DNA of 5,105 nt from Thermoflexibacter sp. (GTDB lineage: Bacteria > Bacteroidota > Bacteroidia > Cytophagales > Thermoflexibacteraceae). Under the pieces are notes generated by a model. That model made no database searches, had not been told where the DNA came from, and saw nothing but the letters and a program-made list of their open reading frames with translations. The stretch's first letter is position 1, and every line of letters starts with the position of its first letter. Made by a program: the position numbers and the translations under genes. The stretch lies in assembly GCA_025455345.1 (NCBI GenBank), contig JALOMS010000407.1, positions 1 to 5,105 on the forward strand. Reading direction: 5' to 3'. Shown in pieces: positions 1 to 5,105 of the stretch.

Positions 1-21
1 GTGCTAAAATTCCATTTTCTA

Positions 22-53
22 CAAATATATCGTCCCAGACTGGAAGTCCCAAT
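22..53 (-). promoter_or_regulatory. Possible leftward Bacteroidota-type promoter
   Basis: Read on the minus strand, bases 29-22 are TATATTTG, a full match to the TAnnTTTG -7 element of Bacteroidota. ATTG (bases 53-50), one mismatch from the -33 element TTTG, lies 20 bp upstream. Transcription would start near base 15 and leave the window. The first ATG behind it (bases 15-13) meets a stop after two further codons, so any gene served would begin beyond the left edge. Such short motifs occur by chance in AT-rich DNA, so this is tentative. Confidence 0.25.
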
Positions 54-60
54 GGGACTT
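32..60. repeat. GC-rich hairpin with duplicated GTCCC arm
   Basis: AAGTCCC (44-50) and GGGACTT (54-60) form a perfect 7-bp stem with a 3-base AAT loop. A second GTCCC at 32-36 could pair with the same right arm (GGGAC, 54-58), giving two mutually exclusive folds. A small palindrome, CCAG-A-CTGG (35-43), bridges them. The right arm runs into TTTAAT, so it could act as a weak intrinsic terminator for something arriving from the left. The compact, locally GC-rich design in AT-rich DNA also fits a dispersed REP-like element. The sequence alone does not decide between these. Confidence 0.55.
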
Positions 61-81
61 TAATACAAAGAACGCTTAGAA

Positions 82-118
82 AAGTTAAATTACTTAAGTG
101 CTTGCTTAAAATTAACTT
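82..118. repeat. Imperfect inverted repeat upstream of DUF2306 gene
   Basis: Outer arms AAGTTAA (82-88) and TTAACTT (112-118) enclose inner arms TTAAG (94-98) and CTTAA (105-109) around a 6-base loop, with a 5/2 internal asymmetry between the two stems. It covers the putative -33 element of the rightward promoter at 101-130, so it could be an operator. As RNA it would be a weak AU-rich hairpin. Inverted repeats are frequent in AT-rich DNA, so the functional reading is weak. Confidence 0.35.
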
Positions 119-130
119 GTATTATTTTTG
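101..130 (+). promoter_or_regulatory. Candidate promoter for the DUF2306 gene
   Basis: TATTTTTG (123-130) matches the Bacteroidota -7 consensus TAnnTTTG exactly. CTTG (101-104), one mismatch from TTTG, lies 18 bp upstream. The start site would fall near base 137, giving a leader of about 117 nt that contains the whole heptanucleotide repeat. No better-placed TAnnTTTG box lies between here and the start codon. Confidence 0.42.
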
Positions 131-164
131 TTTATAATAATCTGAAAAACAATTAATTAAATGC

Positions 165-227
165 ACTCACTACTATCTACTAAATACTCACTACTATCTA
201 CTATCTACTAAATACTCACTACTACTT
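165..227. repeat. Heptanucleotide tandem repeat, nine units
   Basis: Nine consecutive 7-bp units begin with ACT and end with T, with no register slip. Calling ACTCACT = A, ACTATCT = B and ACTAAAT = C, the order is A-B-C-A-B-B-C-A followed by the variant ACTACTT. A degenerate tenth unit (AGTTACT) is at 228-234. The same array can be read as a 21-bp unit (A-B-C) repeated with one duplicated B heptad, which suggests growth by slippage in 7-base steps. The plus strand has no G from 164 to 228, so a transcript here would be largely unstructured. The array ends about 20 bp before the DUF2306 start codon. Confidence 0.92.
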
Positions 228-253
228 AGTTACTTATATTTTATAATTTTTTG

Positions 254-868
254 ATGATGAAAAGTATTTATTTGACTATTTATCGCTTTATACTGGTCAT
301 ACTCGCTTTGGGGGTTAGTGGCTATGCTTTTTCTTATTTTGATTTTAAGATGCACAACTTGATGTTTTCTAAAAGTAAAGCATTACTCAATGATTATGTA
401 TGGCGAACAATGTTTTATATGCACATCTTTTTTGGTGCAATAGCTCTATTATTAGGGAGTTATCAATTTTTTAAAATATTAAGACAAAAATTCTTAACCT
501 TGCACAAGAATCTGGGGAAAGTATATGTATTTTCTGTATTTTTGAGTGGCACTGCGGGATTGTATGTTGCTTTTTATGCTACGACAGGCATCGTGGCTCA
601 GCTTGGTTTTGCCTTTTTAGCTATTTTTTGGCTTTATACTAATTGGCAGGCATATTTTTATGCCAAAAATAAGCAAATTATTCTCCATCAATATTTTATG
701 ATTAGAAATTACGCCCTCACTTTAGCCGCAGTAACGCTTCGTATCTATTTAGGAGTTTTTGTAGCTTGGCAACAAATCCCTTTCGAGAGTGCTTATCCTA
801 TCATTGCTTGGGCATGTTGGTTGCCCAATCTATTGATTGCAGAAGTTATCATTAGACAACAGACATAA
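254..868 (+). CDS. DUF2306 family multi-pass membrane protein
   Basis: This encodes a hydrophobic protein of 204 residues with about six membrane segments (roughly 10-29, 53-73, 89-109, 113-134, 152-172 and 180-199), so it is an integral inner-membrane protein. The family call rests on the DUF2306 pattern: a His in helix 2 (H57, in MHIFFGAIALLLGSYQF), an HKNLGKVY loop at 84-91, and the C-terminal H145...MIRNYALTLAAVTLR block. The biochemical role of the family is unknown. Its conserved histidines in or near membrane segments could bind a metal or heme, but that is speculation. Two adjacent ATGs (254 and 257) and an in-frame TTG (251) make the exact start uncertain; I chose the first ATG. There is no Shine-Dalgarno, as usual for Bacteroidota. 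The 3' end overlaps the convergent DUF1611 gene by 17 bp. Confidence 0.85.
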   Translation: MMKSIYLTIYRFILVILALGVSGYAFSYFDFKMHNLMFSKSKALLNDYVWRTMFYMHIFFGAIALLLGSYQFFKILRQKFLTLHKNLGKVYVFSVFLSGTAGLYVAFYATTGIVAQLGFAFLAIFWLYTNWQAYFYAKNKQIILHQYFMIRNYALTLAAVTLRIYLGVFVAWQQIPFESAYPIIAWACWLPNLLIAEVIIRQQT

Positions 869-1898
869 GTTTGTGTAGATGTGGAACAATTTTCCCGCAC
901 CCCTCTTGCAAAGGCAATAAAACAGGAATTCCTAATTGGTTTTCATAAATTTGCTGATACTTATATGCTTCTTCTATTGTACAAGCCTCTGTATTGAGTG
1001 CGAGGGCGATGACCTTTGCTCCATAACACGCTATCAAGTGTATTTCTGACTCTACGGAAGGAATTTCTCCCCAAGTAGGGTCATTTTCAAAATATTTTCT
1101 TTTGGGAGAAAGCATAAGTACAACAAATTTGGCATTGCCACAAATGAGGTATTCAGAACCACACGTGCCGCTTGGGTTGCGGAGGGCGGCTTGTCCCTCA
1201 ATAAACATAATTTCTGCTTTAGTTTCTTCATAACAAGTAAGGATTGCATGCTCCAATTCTCCACCTACAAAGTCGTTAAGAGTTGAATCTAAAATAAATC
1301 CATATTTCCCGCCTTGTAGCCACCCTGTTTGCCCCGTATAAATCATCTGTGCATTGATGCCAGCCTGCTGACAAGCACTGACAAGCATACGTGTAGTAGT
1401 ACGTTTGCCCATCGCACAATCCATGCCCAAAACAGCTACAATGGGCGAAGCAACTTGACCAATTTTGTTCTGCCAAAAATGTAAATCCTTGAATTTCTTT
1501 GGCTTACGAATATCTATAAGTTTGACCTCATGCTCATCTGCCAATGCCTGAATGTCTGGTCTTTCGCTAAGGTAATCGTGTAATCCATTGACAATAGAAA
1601 GGTGATTTTTGATTGCAATCCTAATGCTATCTATCATGTTATCAGGAAATATTCCACCTACGGTTGCTACACCAACGATGCAATAGGAAGGTTTGGTAAC
1701 CAAAGCCTGCCATACATCAGCAAAAACAGGAATATGCCTAATTTTTCCGTCCAATACCTCACCTGCGTCCCTACCTGCATACGCCTCATCAACTATGCCT
1801 ACGATTTCGAATCTTTCGCTTTCTCTAATCAGTCCATGCGCTGTTTTGGCATTGGTACTGGACAATAAACCATTTGTGAGAACTATTGCTTTTTCCAT
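852..1898 (-). CDS. DUF1611 (DgcN-like) P-loop protein, putative D-glutamate N-acetyltransferase
   Basis: This encodes a soluble protein of 348 residues with the two-part DUF1611 layout. The N-terminal Rossmann-like domain (about 1-140) contains VGIVDEAYAGRDAGEVLDG and ends in LIDIRKP (127-133). The C-terminal P-loop domain contains the extended BioD-like loop GMDCAMGKRT (158-167), YTGQTGWLQGG (187-197) and the EGQAALRNP segment (234-242), which carries the acidic residue expected near the nucleotide site. Length is normal for the family and no key motif is missing. As I recall the literature, relatives named DgcN acetylate D-glutamate and work with an enolase-superfamily racemase/epimerase (DgcA), often encoded next door. 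No such partner is in this window, so the substrate is inferred from the family only. The ATG at 1898 is followed at once by the first beta strand (KAIVLTNG), which supports this start. Confidence 0.85.
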   Translation of the reverse strand: MEKAIVLTNGLLSSTNAKTAHGLIRESERFEIVGIVDEAYAGRDAGEVLDGKIRHIPVFADVWQALVTKPSYCIVGVATVGGIFPDNMIDSIRIAIKNHLSIVNGLHDYLSERPDIQALADEHEVKLIDIRKPKKFKDLHFWQNKIGQVASPIVAVLGMDCAMGKRTTTRMLVSACQQAGINAQMIYTGQTGWLQGGKYGFILDSTLNDFVGGELEHAILTCYEETKAEIMFIEGQAALRNPSGTCGSEYLICGNAKFVVLMLSPKRKYFENDPTWGEIPSVESEIHLIACYGAKVIALALNTEACTIEEAYKYQQIYENQLGIPVLLPLQEGCGKIVPHLHKLMSVV

Positions 1899-1928
1899 GC
1901 AGTTAGTTTTTTGATTGTAAATTTCTTA

Positions 1929-1959
1929 CAAAATCTGTGAAAGTCAAGTGATATACAAA
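1929..1959 (-). promoter_or_regulatory. Candidate promoter for the DUF1611 gene
   Basis: On the minus strand, TTTG (1959-1956) is followed after exactly 19 bp by AGATTTTG (1936-1929). The -33 element and spacing are ideal and the TTTG half of the -7 box is intact, but the leading TA is replaced by AG. The predicted start lies about 24 nt before the ATG. No full-consensus box was found elsewhere between 1899 and 2083 on this strand, so this is the best candidate rather than a firm call. Confidence 0.33.
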
Positions 1960-1984
1960 ACTTTTATCTTACAAATTTTCCATA

Positions 1985-2004
1985 ACTCCGACGAAATTAG
2001 GAGT
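1985..2004. repeat. Short inverted repeat next to the gpmI promoter
   Basis: ACTCC (1985-1989) and GGAGT (2000-2004) are perfect complements separated by 10 bases. They end six bases before the gpmI -33 element, a position where an activator or repressor could bind. The arms are short, and no known regulator is recognised from the sequence. Confidence 0.25.
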
Positions 2005-2009
2005 AGTTT

Positions 2010-2040
2010 TTTGAAAATAGGTAATAAGTCAATAATTTTG
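2010..2040 (+). promoter_or_regulatory. gpmI promoter, perfect Bacteroidota consensus
   Basis: TTTG (2010-2013), a 19-bp spacer and TAATTTTG (2033-2040) match both halves of the Bacteroidota housekeeping promoter TTTG-N19-TAnnTTTG without mismatch. Transcription should begin near 2047 and give a short leader of about 37 nt. That leader is A/T-rich with an A-run just before the ATG and no Shine-Dalgarno, typical of efficient translation starts in this phylum. The quality of the promoter fits a strongly expressed glycolytic gene. Confidence 0.7.
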
Positions 2041-2083
2041 GGCTATAGTCTTTGTCGTTTTATCAAACTTTAAAATAAAAAAA

Positions 2084-3610
2084 ATGAACAAAAGAGTCCT
2101 CTTGATGATATTAGATGGTTGGGGATTGGGCTTAGACCCCAAAATTTCTGCAATCGCACAAGCCAATACGCCTGTAATAGACGGATTGAGTGAGAAATAT
2201 GCCCATAGCAAGTTAGAAGCGTGTGGTTTGGCGGTGGGGCTACCTGAAGGACAAATGGGGAACTCAGAGGTAGGACACATGAATCTGGGGGCTGGTAGGG
2301 TTGTAAATCAGATGTTTGTCAAAATTAATAAAGCAATAGCCAATAAGACTTTGGACAAAAACCCTACTTTATTAGAGGCTTTCAAATATGCCAAATCTAC
2401 ACAAAAAGCGGTGCATTTGATTGGATTGGTTTCTGACGGTGGGGTTCACTCTCATATCAATCACCTCAAAGCTCTTTGTGATATTGCCAAAAATGAAGGT
2501 TTGACAAATGTTTTTATCCATGCTTTTACTGATGGGCGCGATACAGACCCACAATCGGGCTTGGGTTTTATAGAAGAATTGGAAAATCACTTAGCCACTT
2601 CCGTAGGCAAAATAGCTTCAGTTACAGGACGTTATTATGCCATGGACAGGGACAAACGCTGGGAAAGAGTAAAATTAGCCTATAATGCGATGGTCAATGG
2701 TGAAGGTACATACTTTGCCTCTGCTCAAGAGGGTATCAAGACTTCTTACGTTGCGGAAGTTACAGATGAATTTATTAAGCCAATTATTTGTACAAATAGT
2801 CAAAATCAACCAATAGCGAAGATGGAAGAAGGAGATATAGTTCTTTGCTTCAATTTTAGAACTGATAGAGGCAGAGAAATTACTATGGCTCTTTCGCAAC
2901 AAGACTTTCCTGAACAAAATATGCAAAAACTTAAGCTGAACTACCTCACAATGACGCGTTATGATGAGAGTTTTAAAGGCGTAAACATATTGTTCGAGGA
3001 AGATAACTTAGCCATGTCGTTAGGAGAGGTCTTAGCAAAAGAAGGTAAAACACAAATTAGAATTGCTGAAACAGAAAAATATCCACACGTAACCTTCTTT
3101 TTCTCAGGCGGAAGGGAAGAGGTTTTTGAAGGAGAAAAAAGAATCATGTGTCCCTCTCCTAAAGTTGCTACGTATGACCTACAGCCAGAGATGAGTGCGG
3201 AGGATATAAAAAATGCGATTGTTGCTGAAATTAATCAGAAAAGTGGCGACTTTATTTGCTTAAATTTTGCAAATCCAGATATGGTAGGACATACAGGCGT
3301 ATTTTCTGCTGTGGTAAAGGCTTGTGAGACCGTAGATAGATGCGCGGGCGAAGTCCTCAATGCCGCTTTAGCTAACGATTATGCTTCTATTGTCATCGCA
3401 GACCACGGAAACGCTGATTATATGCTTAATCCAGATGGCTCTCCAAATACAGCGCATAGCCTGAACTTAGTACCCTGTATTTTGGTGGATAAGGACTTCA
3501 AAGGCAAACTCAAAGATGGGAAATTGGCAGATATAGCTCCTACAATTTTGAAACTGATGGGCATCAAACAACCAGAAGAGATGACTGGGGACTCGCTCAT
3601 TGCTGATTAG
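2084..3610 (+). CDS. gpmI: 2,3-bisphosphoglycerate-independent phosphoglycerate mutase
   Basis: This cytoplasmic enzyme interconverts 3- and 2-phosphoglycerate in glycolysis and gluconeogenesis (EC 5.4.2.12) and normally uses two Mn2+ ions. At 508 residues it is full length for the family. Every hallmark of the alkaline-phosphatase-like fold is present: D11 in the LMILDGWG start, the nucleophile S61 in GQMGNSEVGHMNLGAGR, and H122 in SDGGVHSH. Substrate-binding residues are D153 in GRDTDP, R183/R189 in the TGRYYAMDRDKRWER block, R259/R262 in FNFRTDRGRE, and K332 in AETEKYPHVTFFFSGG. Metal ligands are D399 and H403 in NPDMVGHTG, D440/H441 in ADHGN and H458 in TAHS. Residue roles are by analogy with the characterised Geobacillus enzyme. 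The ATG at 2084 begins the conserved N-terminus directly. The gene is apparently monocistronic, with its own promoter and terminator. Confidence 0.98.
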   Translation: MNKRVLLMILDGWGLGLDPKISAIAQANTPVIDGLSEKYAHSKLEACGLAVGLPEGQMGNSEVGHMNLGAGRVVNQMFVKINKAIANKTLDKNPTLLEAFKYAKSTQKAVHLIGLVSDGGVHSHINHLKALCDIAKNEGLTNVFIHAFTDGRDTDPQSGLGFIEELENHLATSVGKIASVTGRYYAMDRDKRWERVKLAYNAMVNGEGTYFASAQEGIKTSYVAEVTDEFIKPIICTNSQNQPIAKMEEGDIVLCFNFRTDRGREITMALSQQDFPEQNMQKLKLNYLTMTRYDESFKGVNILFEEDNLAMSLGEVLAKEGKTQIRIAETEKYPHVTFFFSGGREEVFEGEKRIMCPSPKVATYDLQPEMSAEDIKNAIVAEINQKSGDFICLNFANPDMVGHTGVFSAVVKACETVDRCAGEVLNAALANDYASIVIADHGNADYMLNPDGSPNTAHSLNLVPCILVDKDFKGKLKDGKLADIAPTILKLMGIKQPEEMTGDSLIAD

Positions 3611-3626
3611 TAATTAAAATAGATGG

Positions 3627-3663
3627 TAGCTTTACTAACTCTCTGAAGGGATTAGTAAAGCTA
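3627..3663. terminator. Bidirectional intrinsic terminator between gpmI and trkA
   Basis: TAGCTTTACTAA (3627-3638) and TTAGTAAAGCTA (3652-3663) form a perfect 12-bp stem. The stem continues inward, after a one-base bulge (C3639), through four more pairs (3640-3643 with 3648-3651, one of them a G-T wobble) to a TGAA tetraloop. On the plus strand it is followed by a T-rich stretch with ATTTTCTT (3669-3676). On the minus strand the bases after the stem include TATTTTAATTA. It lies 16 bp past the gpmI stop and 11 bp past the trkA stop, so it can end transcription of both convergent units. Confidence 0.8.
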
Positions 3664-3674
3664 TATACATTTTC

Positions 3675-4376
3675 TTACATATTTGTATCTACGAACTTAT
3701 CTACATCATCACTCTTACCCAATACGACGATGACATCGGAGTGTTCTATGGTCGTGTCTTCATTAGGACGAGTAATAAGGTGTTCTATACTTTTTTTGCG
3801 ACCATCTACGTACTCTTCGTATTTGCGCTTAATCGTAATGAGTTCTAACTGATACCTACCAAAGAGATTGAGGTCTTTGAGGGTCTTTTTCAGTATTTTG
3901 CGCGGGGCTTGTATCTCTACGATTTCGTAGCTATCAGGCATAGGTAAGTAGGCTTTCATATTGGGATTGAGCAACATCTCCGCTATCATACTCCCGATAA
4001 TATCTTCTGGGGAGATGATGTCTTTGACCCCTAATTTTTCCAAAATCAGCTTTTGCTGTTGGTTCATTGCCCTTGCAATGATGCGTTTTACCTTCAGCTC
4101 GATAAGTTGGACTACCGTTAGTAACAAGCCCTCTATATTTTCTCCAATAGCTACCAATACTGCGTCCATTTCTGCCACATTTTGGGAAGCCAATGCTTTG
4201 ATGTCAGTGGCATCTAAGGCTACGGCATAGGCTACGTCGTCTTTGATAGACTCGACTATCTCTATATCTTGGTCTATGGCAAGCACTTCCGCACCTCTGG
4301 TTGCCAAATTTTTTGCTACTGCCGCTCCAAACTGCCCTAAGCCAATCACTGCAATTTTGTCAGGTGTTGTTACCAT
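3675..4376 (-). CDS. trkA: TrkA/KtrA-type potassium channel regulatory subunit (RCK domains)
   Basis: This encodes a cytoplasmic nucleotide-binding subunit that gates a membrane K+ translocation subunit (TrkH/KtrB type). The 233 residues match a single-unit KtrA rather than the double-length E. coli TrkA. An N-terminal RCK_N Rossmann domain (about 5-125) has the dinucleotide loop GLGQFG (12-17), an acidic residue at the end of strand 2 (AID, D35), DATD (55-58) and VAIGEN (75-80). A RCK_C domain occupies about 145-222 and ends in DVIVVLGKSDDV. There are no membrane segments. It is the second gene of an operon, 5 bp behind udk, and no channel subunit gene is visible, so the partner must be encoded elsewhere. 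Whether NAD(H) or ATP/ADP is the bound effector cannot be decided here. The ATG at 4376 is right for the fold. Confidence 0.93.
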   Translation of the reverse strand: MVTTPDKIAVIGLGQFGAAVAKNLATRGAEVLAIDQDIEIVESIKDDVAYAVALDATDIKALASQNVAEMDAVLVAIGENIEGLLLTVVQLIELKVKRIIARAMNQQQKLILEKLGVKDIISPEDIIGSMIAEMLLNPNMKAYLPMPDSYEIVEIQAPRKILKKTLKDLNLFGRYQLELITIKRKYEEYVDGRKKSIEHLITRPNEDTTIEHSDVIVVLGKSDDVDKFVDTNM

Positions 4377-4381
4377 GTTTG

Positions 4382-5002
4382 TTATTTAATTTTTGCTTTT
4401 AAAAAAGTCGTAATTACTTCTAATGCCTTGTCAAAACGGTTATTATTGGGGATAATAAAATCTGCTTCATTTTTATAAGGCTCTATGTATTTCTCATAAG
4501 CAGGCATAACGTGATGCTCATAGCGATAGAGTACGTCATTGAGGTCATAGCCTCTTTCTTGATTATCTCTGATGATTCTTCGCTTTACTCTGATATGGTC
4601 TTTGGCTTCTATAAATACCTTCAAATCAATCAATTTTGATATTTCTTTGTAATAAAAAACAAAGATTCCTTCTACTAAAATAATAGGTAATGGCTTAAAA
4701 ACCAACATTTCAGGTATTTTAGTTTGATTATTGAAGGTATATTCCAATTTATGCACTTCTTCACCCTGCCGAAGATTTTTGATATGGTCTACATATAGCT
4801 GATAATCAATAGAATCTGGAAGGTCAAAGTTTTCCCAACCGTTCTCGTCTAAGGCTTGTTCTTCTATGGGACGATAGTAATTGTCTTGGGATACCAAGCA
4901 GATTTCGTCTTTGGTAAAAGATGCAAGAAGGCTTTCTAAAAAATAGGTTTTTCCCGAACCGCTACCGCCAGATACACCAACGATATAAGGAGTTGAGCGC
5001 AT
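4382..5002 (-). CDS. udk: Uridine kinase
   Basis: This enzyme phosphorylates uridine (and usually cytidine) to the monophosphate with ATP or GTP, in pyrimidine salvage in the cytoplasm (EC 2.7.1.48). With the start at 5002 it has 206 residues, the usual size. Motifs in order are the Walker A loop GGSGSGKT (12-19), the SQDNYYRP nucleoside-site segment (38-45, D40), ENFDLPDSID (57-66), the Walker-B-like strand ILVEGIFVF (108-116), and the lid region RRIIRDNQERG (141-151) before the conserved IEPYKNEADFIIPN stretch (173-186). The reading frame stays open upstream to an ATG at 5065, but the 21 extra residues have no family counterpart. Two promoter -7 boxes lie inside that extension, so I chose 5002. 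udk leads an operon with trkA. Confidence 0.93.
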   Translation of the reverse strand: MRSTPYIVGVSGGSGSGKTYFLESLLASFTKDEICLVSQDNYYRPIEEQALDENGWENFDLPDSIDYQLYVDHIKNLRQGEEVHKLEYTFNNQTKIPEMLVFKPLPIILVEGIFVFYYKEISKLIDLKVFIEAKDHIRVKRRIIRDNQERGYDLNDVLYRYEHHVMPAYEKYIEPYKNEADFIIPNNNRFDKALEVITTFLKAKIK

Positions 5003-5032
5003 AGATGTATTTATATTGTTTTTTTTAATCTC

Positions 5033-5064
5033 CAAAAGTATGAAATAGTGAGCAAAACTACACA
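5033..5064 (-). promoter_or_regulatory. Second, proximal -7 box for the udk-trkA operon
   Basis: On the minus strand TACTTTTG (5040-5033) is another exact TAnnTTTG match. TGTG (5064-5061), one mismatch from TTTG, lies 20 bp upstream. It would start transcription near 5026, about 24 nt before the udk ATG at 5002. It overlaps the distal candidate and may be an alternative start or a chance match. Confidence 0.3.
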
Positions 5065-5082
5065 ATCACTTTGGGTAGGAAA
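5053..5082 (-). promoter_or_regulatory. Candidate promoter for the udk-trkA operon
   Basis: On the minus strand TAGTTTTG (5060-5053) matches TAnnTTTG exactly. TTTC (5082-5079), one mismatch from TTTG, is 18 bp upstream. The predicted start near 5046 gives a leader of about 44 nt before the udk ATG at 5002. It lies downstream of the alternative in-frame ATG at 5065, so it argues against that longer start. Confidence 0.45.
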
Positions 5083-5105
5083 ATTTTTTAGGAAAGGATT
5101 TTTTT

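Noticed and set aside
3..137. Plus-strand frame open from the left edge to TAA at 135-137 (45 codons), as the tail of an upstream gene
   Set aside because: It crosses the hairpin, the inverted repeat and the promoter-like site, and its later part translates to a low-complexity Leu/Lys/Tyr-rich string resembling no protein end I know. A second frame is open to 61-63, so openness here is not informative.
165..227. CRISPR array
   Set aside because: The units are contiguous 7-mers with no spacers, and no cas genes are present.
1052..1476. Minus-strand reading frames of 70 and 66 codons inside the DUF1611 gene
   Set aside because: They lie wholly within the well-supported DUF1611 coding sequence in other frames, and their translations show no recognisable domain.
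1602..1914. Plus-strand reading frames of 88 and 73 codons antisense to the DUF1611 gene
   Set aside because: They are antisense shadows of a conserved gene, with no family motif and no promoter box noted in front of them.
2029..2280. Minus-strand frame of 83 codons across the gpmI start
   Set aside because: It is antisense to the conserved GpmI N-terminus and runs through the gpmI promoter. Its composition is that of a shadow frame.
3961..4230. Plus-strand frame of 89 codons antisense to trkA
   Set aside because: It is complementary to the conserved RCK_N domain. The Ser/Ile/Ala-rich translation is what an antisense frame would give, and no family is recognised.
5076..5105. Direct repeat TAGGAAA (5076-5082 and 5089-5095) at the right edge
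   Set aside because: Two short copies in A/T-rich DNA at a truncated edge are not enough to claim an element.

Overview
The window comes from an AT-rich bacterial chromosome, most likely Bacteroidota and perhaps a Cytophagales-type lineage. Three things point there. Start codons lack Shine-Dalgarno sequences and sit behind A/T-rich leaders. Intergenic regions carry TTTG-N18..20-TAnnTTTG promoters, the Bacteroidota sigma-A signature. The encoded proteins also look like members of that phylum. The genus cannot be fixed from the sequence alone.

Layout from left to right. Bases 1-253 hold no convincing gene but are rich in structure: a short GC-rich hairpin with direct repeats, a leftward promoter-like site, an imperfect inverted repeat, a rightward promoter candidate, and an in-register heptanucleotide tandem repeat (165-227) with no G on the plus strand. 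Next is a small DUF2306 membrane protein (+). It overlaps tail to tail by 17 bp with a DUF1611/DgcN-family P-loop protein (-). A 185-bp divergent intergenic region follows, with a perfect-consensus promoter for gpmI (+), the cofactor-independent phosphoglycerate mutase. A strong hairpin between gpmI and the next convergent gene probably terminates transcription from both sides. The right third is a leftward two-gene operon, udk (uridine kinase) then a TrkA/KtrA-type K+ channel regulatory subunit, 5 bp apart.

Functionally this is mostly a housekeeping region: glycolysis (gpmI), pyrimidine salvage (udk), potassium uptake control (trkA) and possibly D-amino-acid or peptidoglycan-derived glutamate metabolism (the DUF1611 protein). 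I see no mobile element, CRISPR array, tRNA, rRNA or defence system. The least explained parts are the heptad repeat in the presumed leader of the DUF2306 gene, the hairpin at the left edge, and the pairing of a K+ channel regulator with uridine kinase without a visible channel gene.
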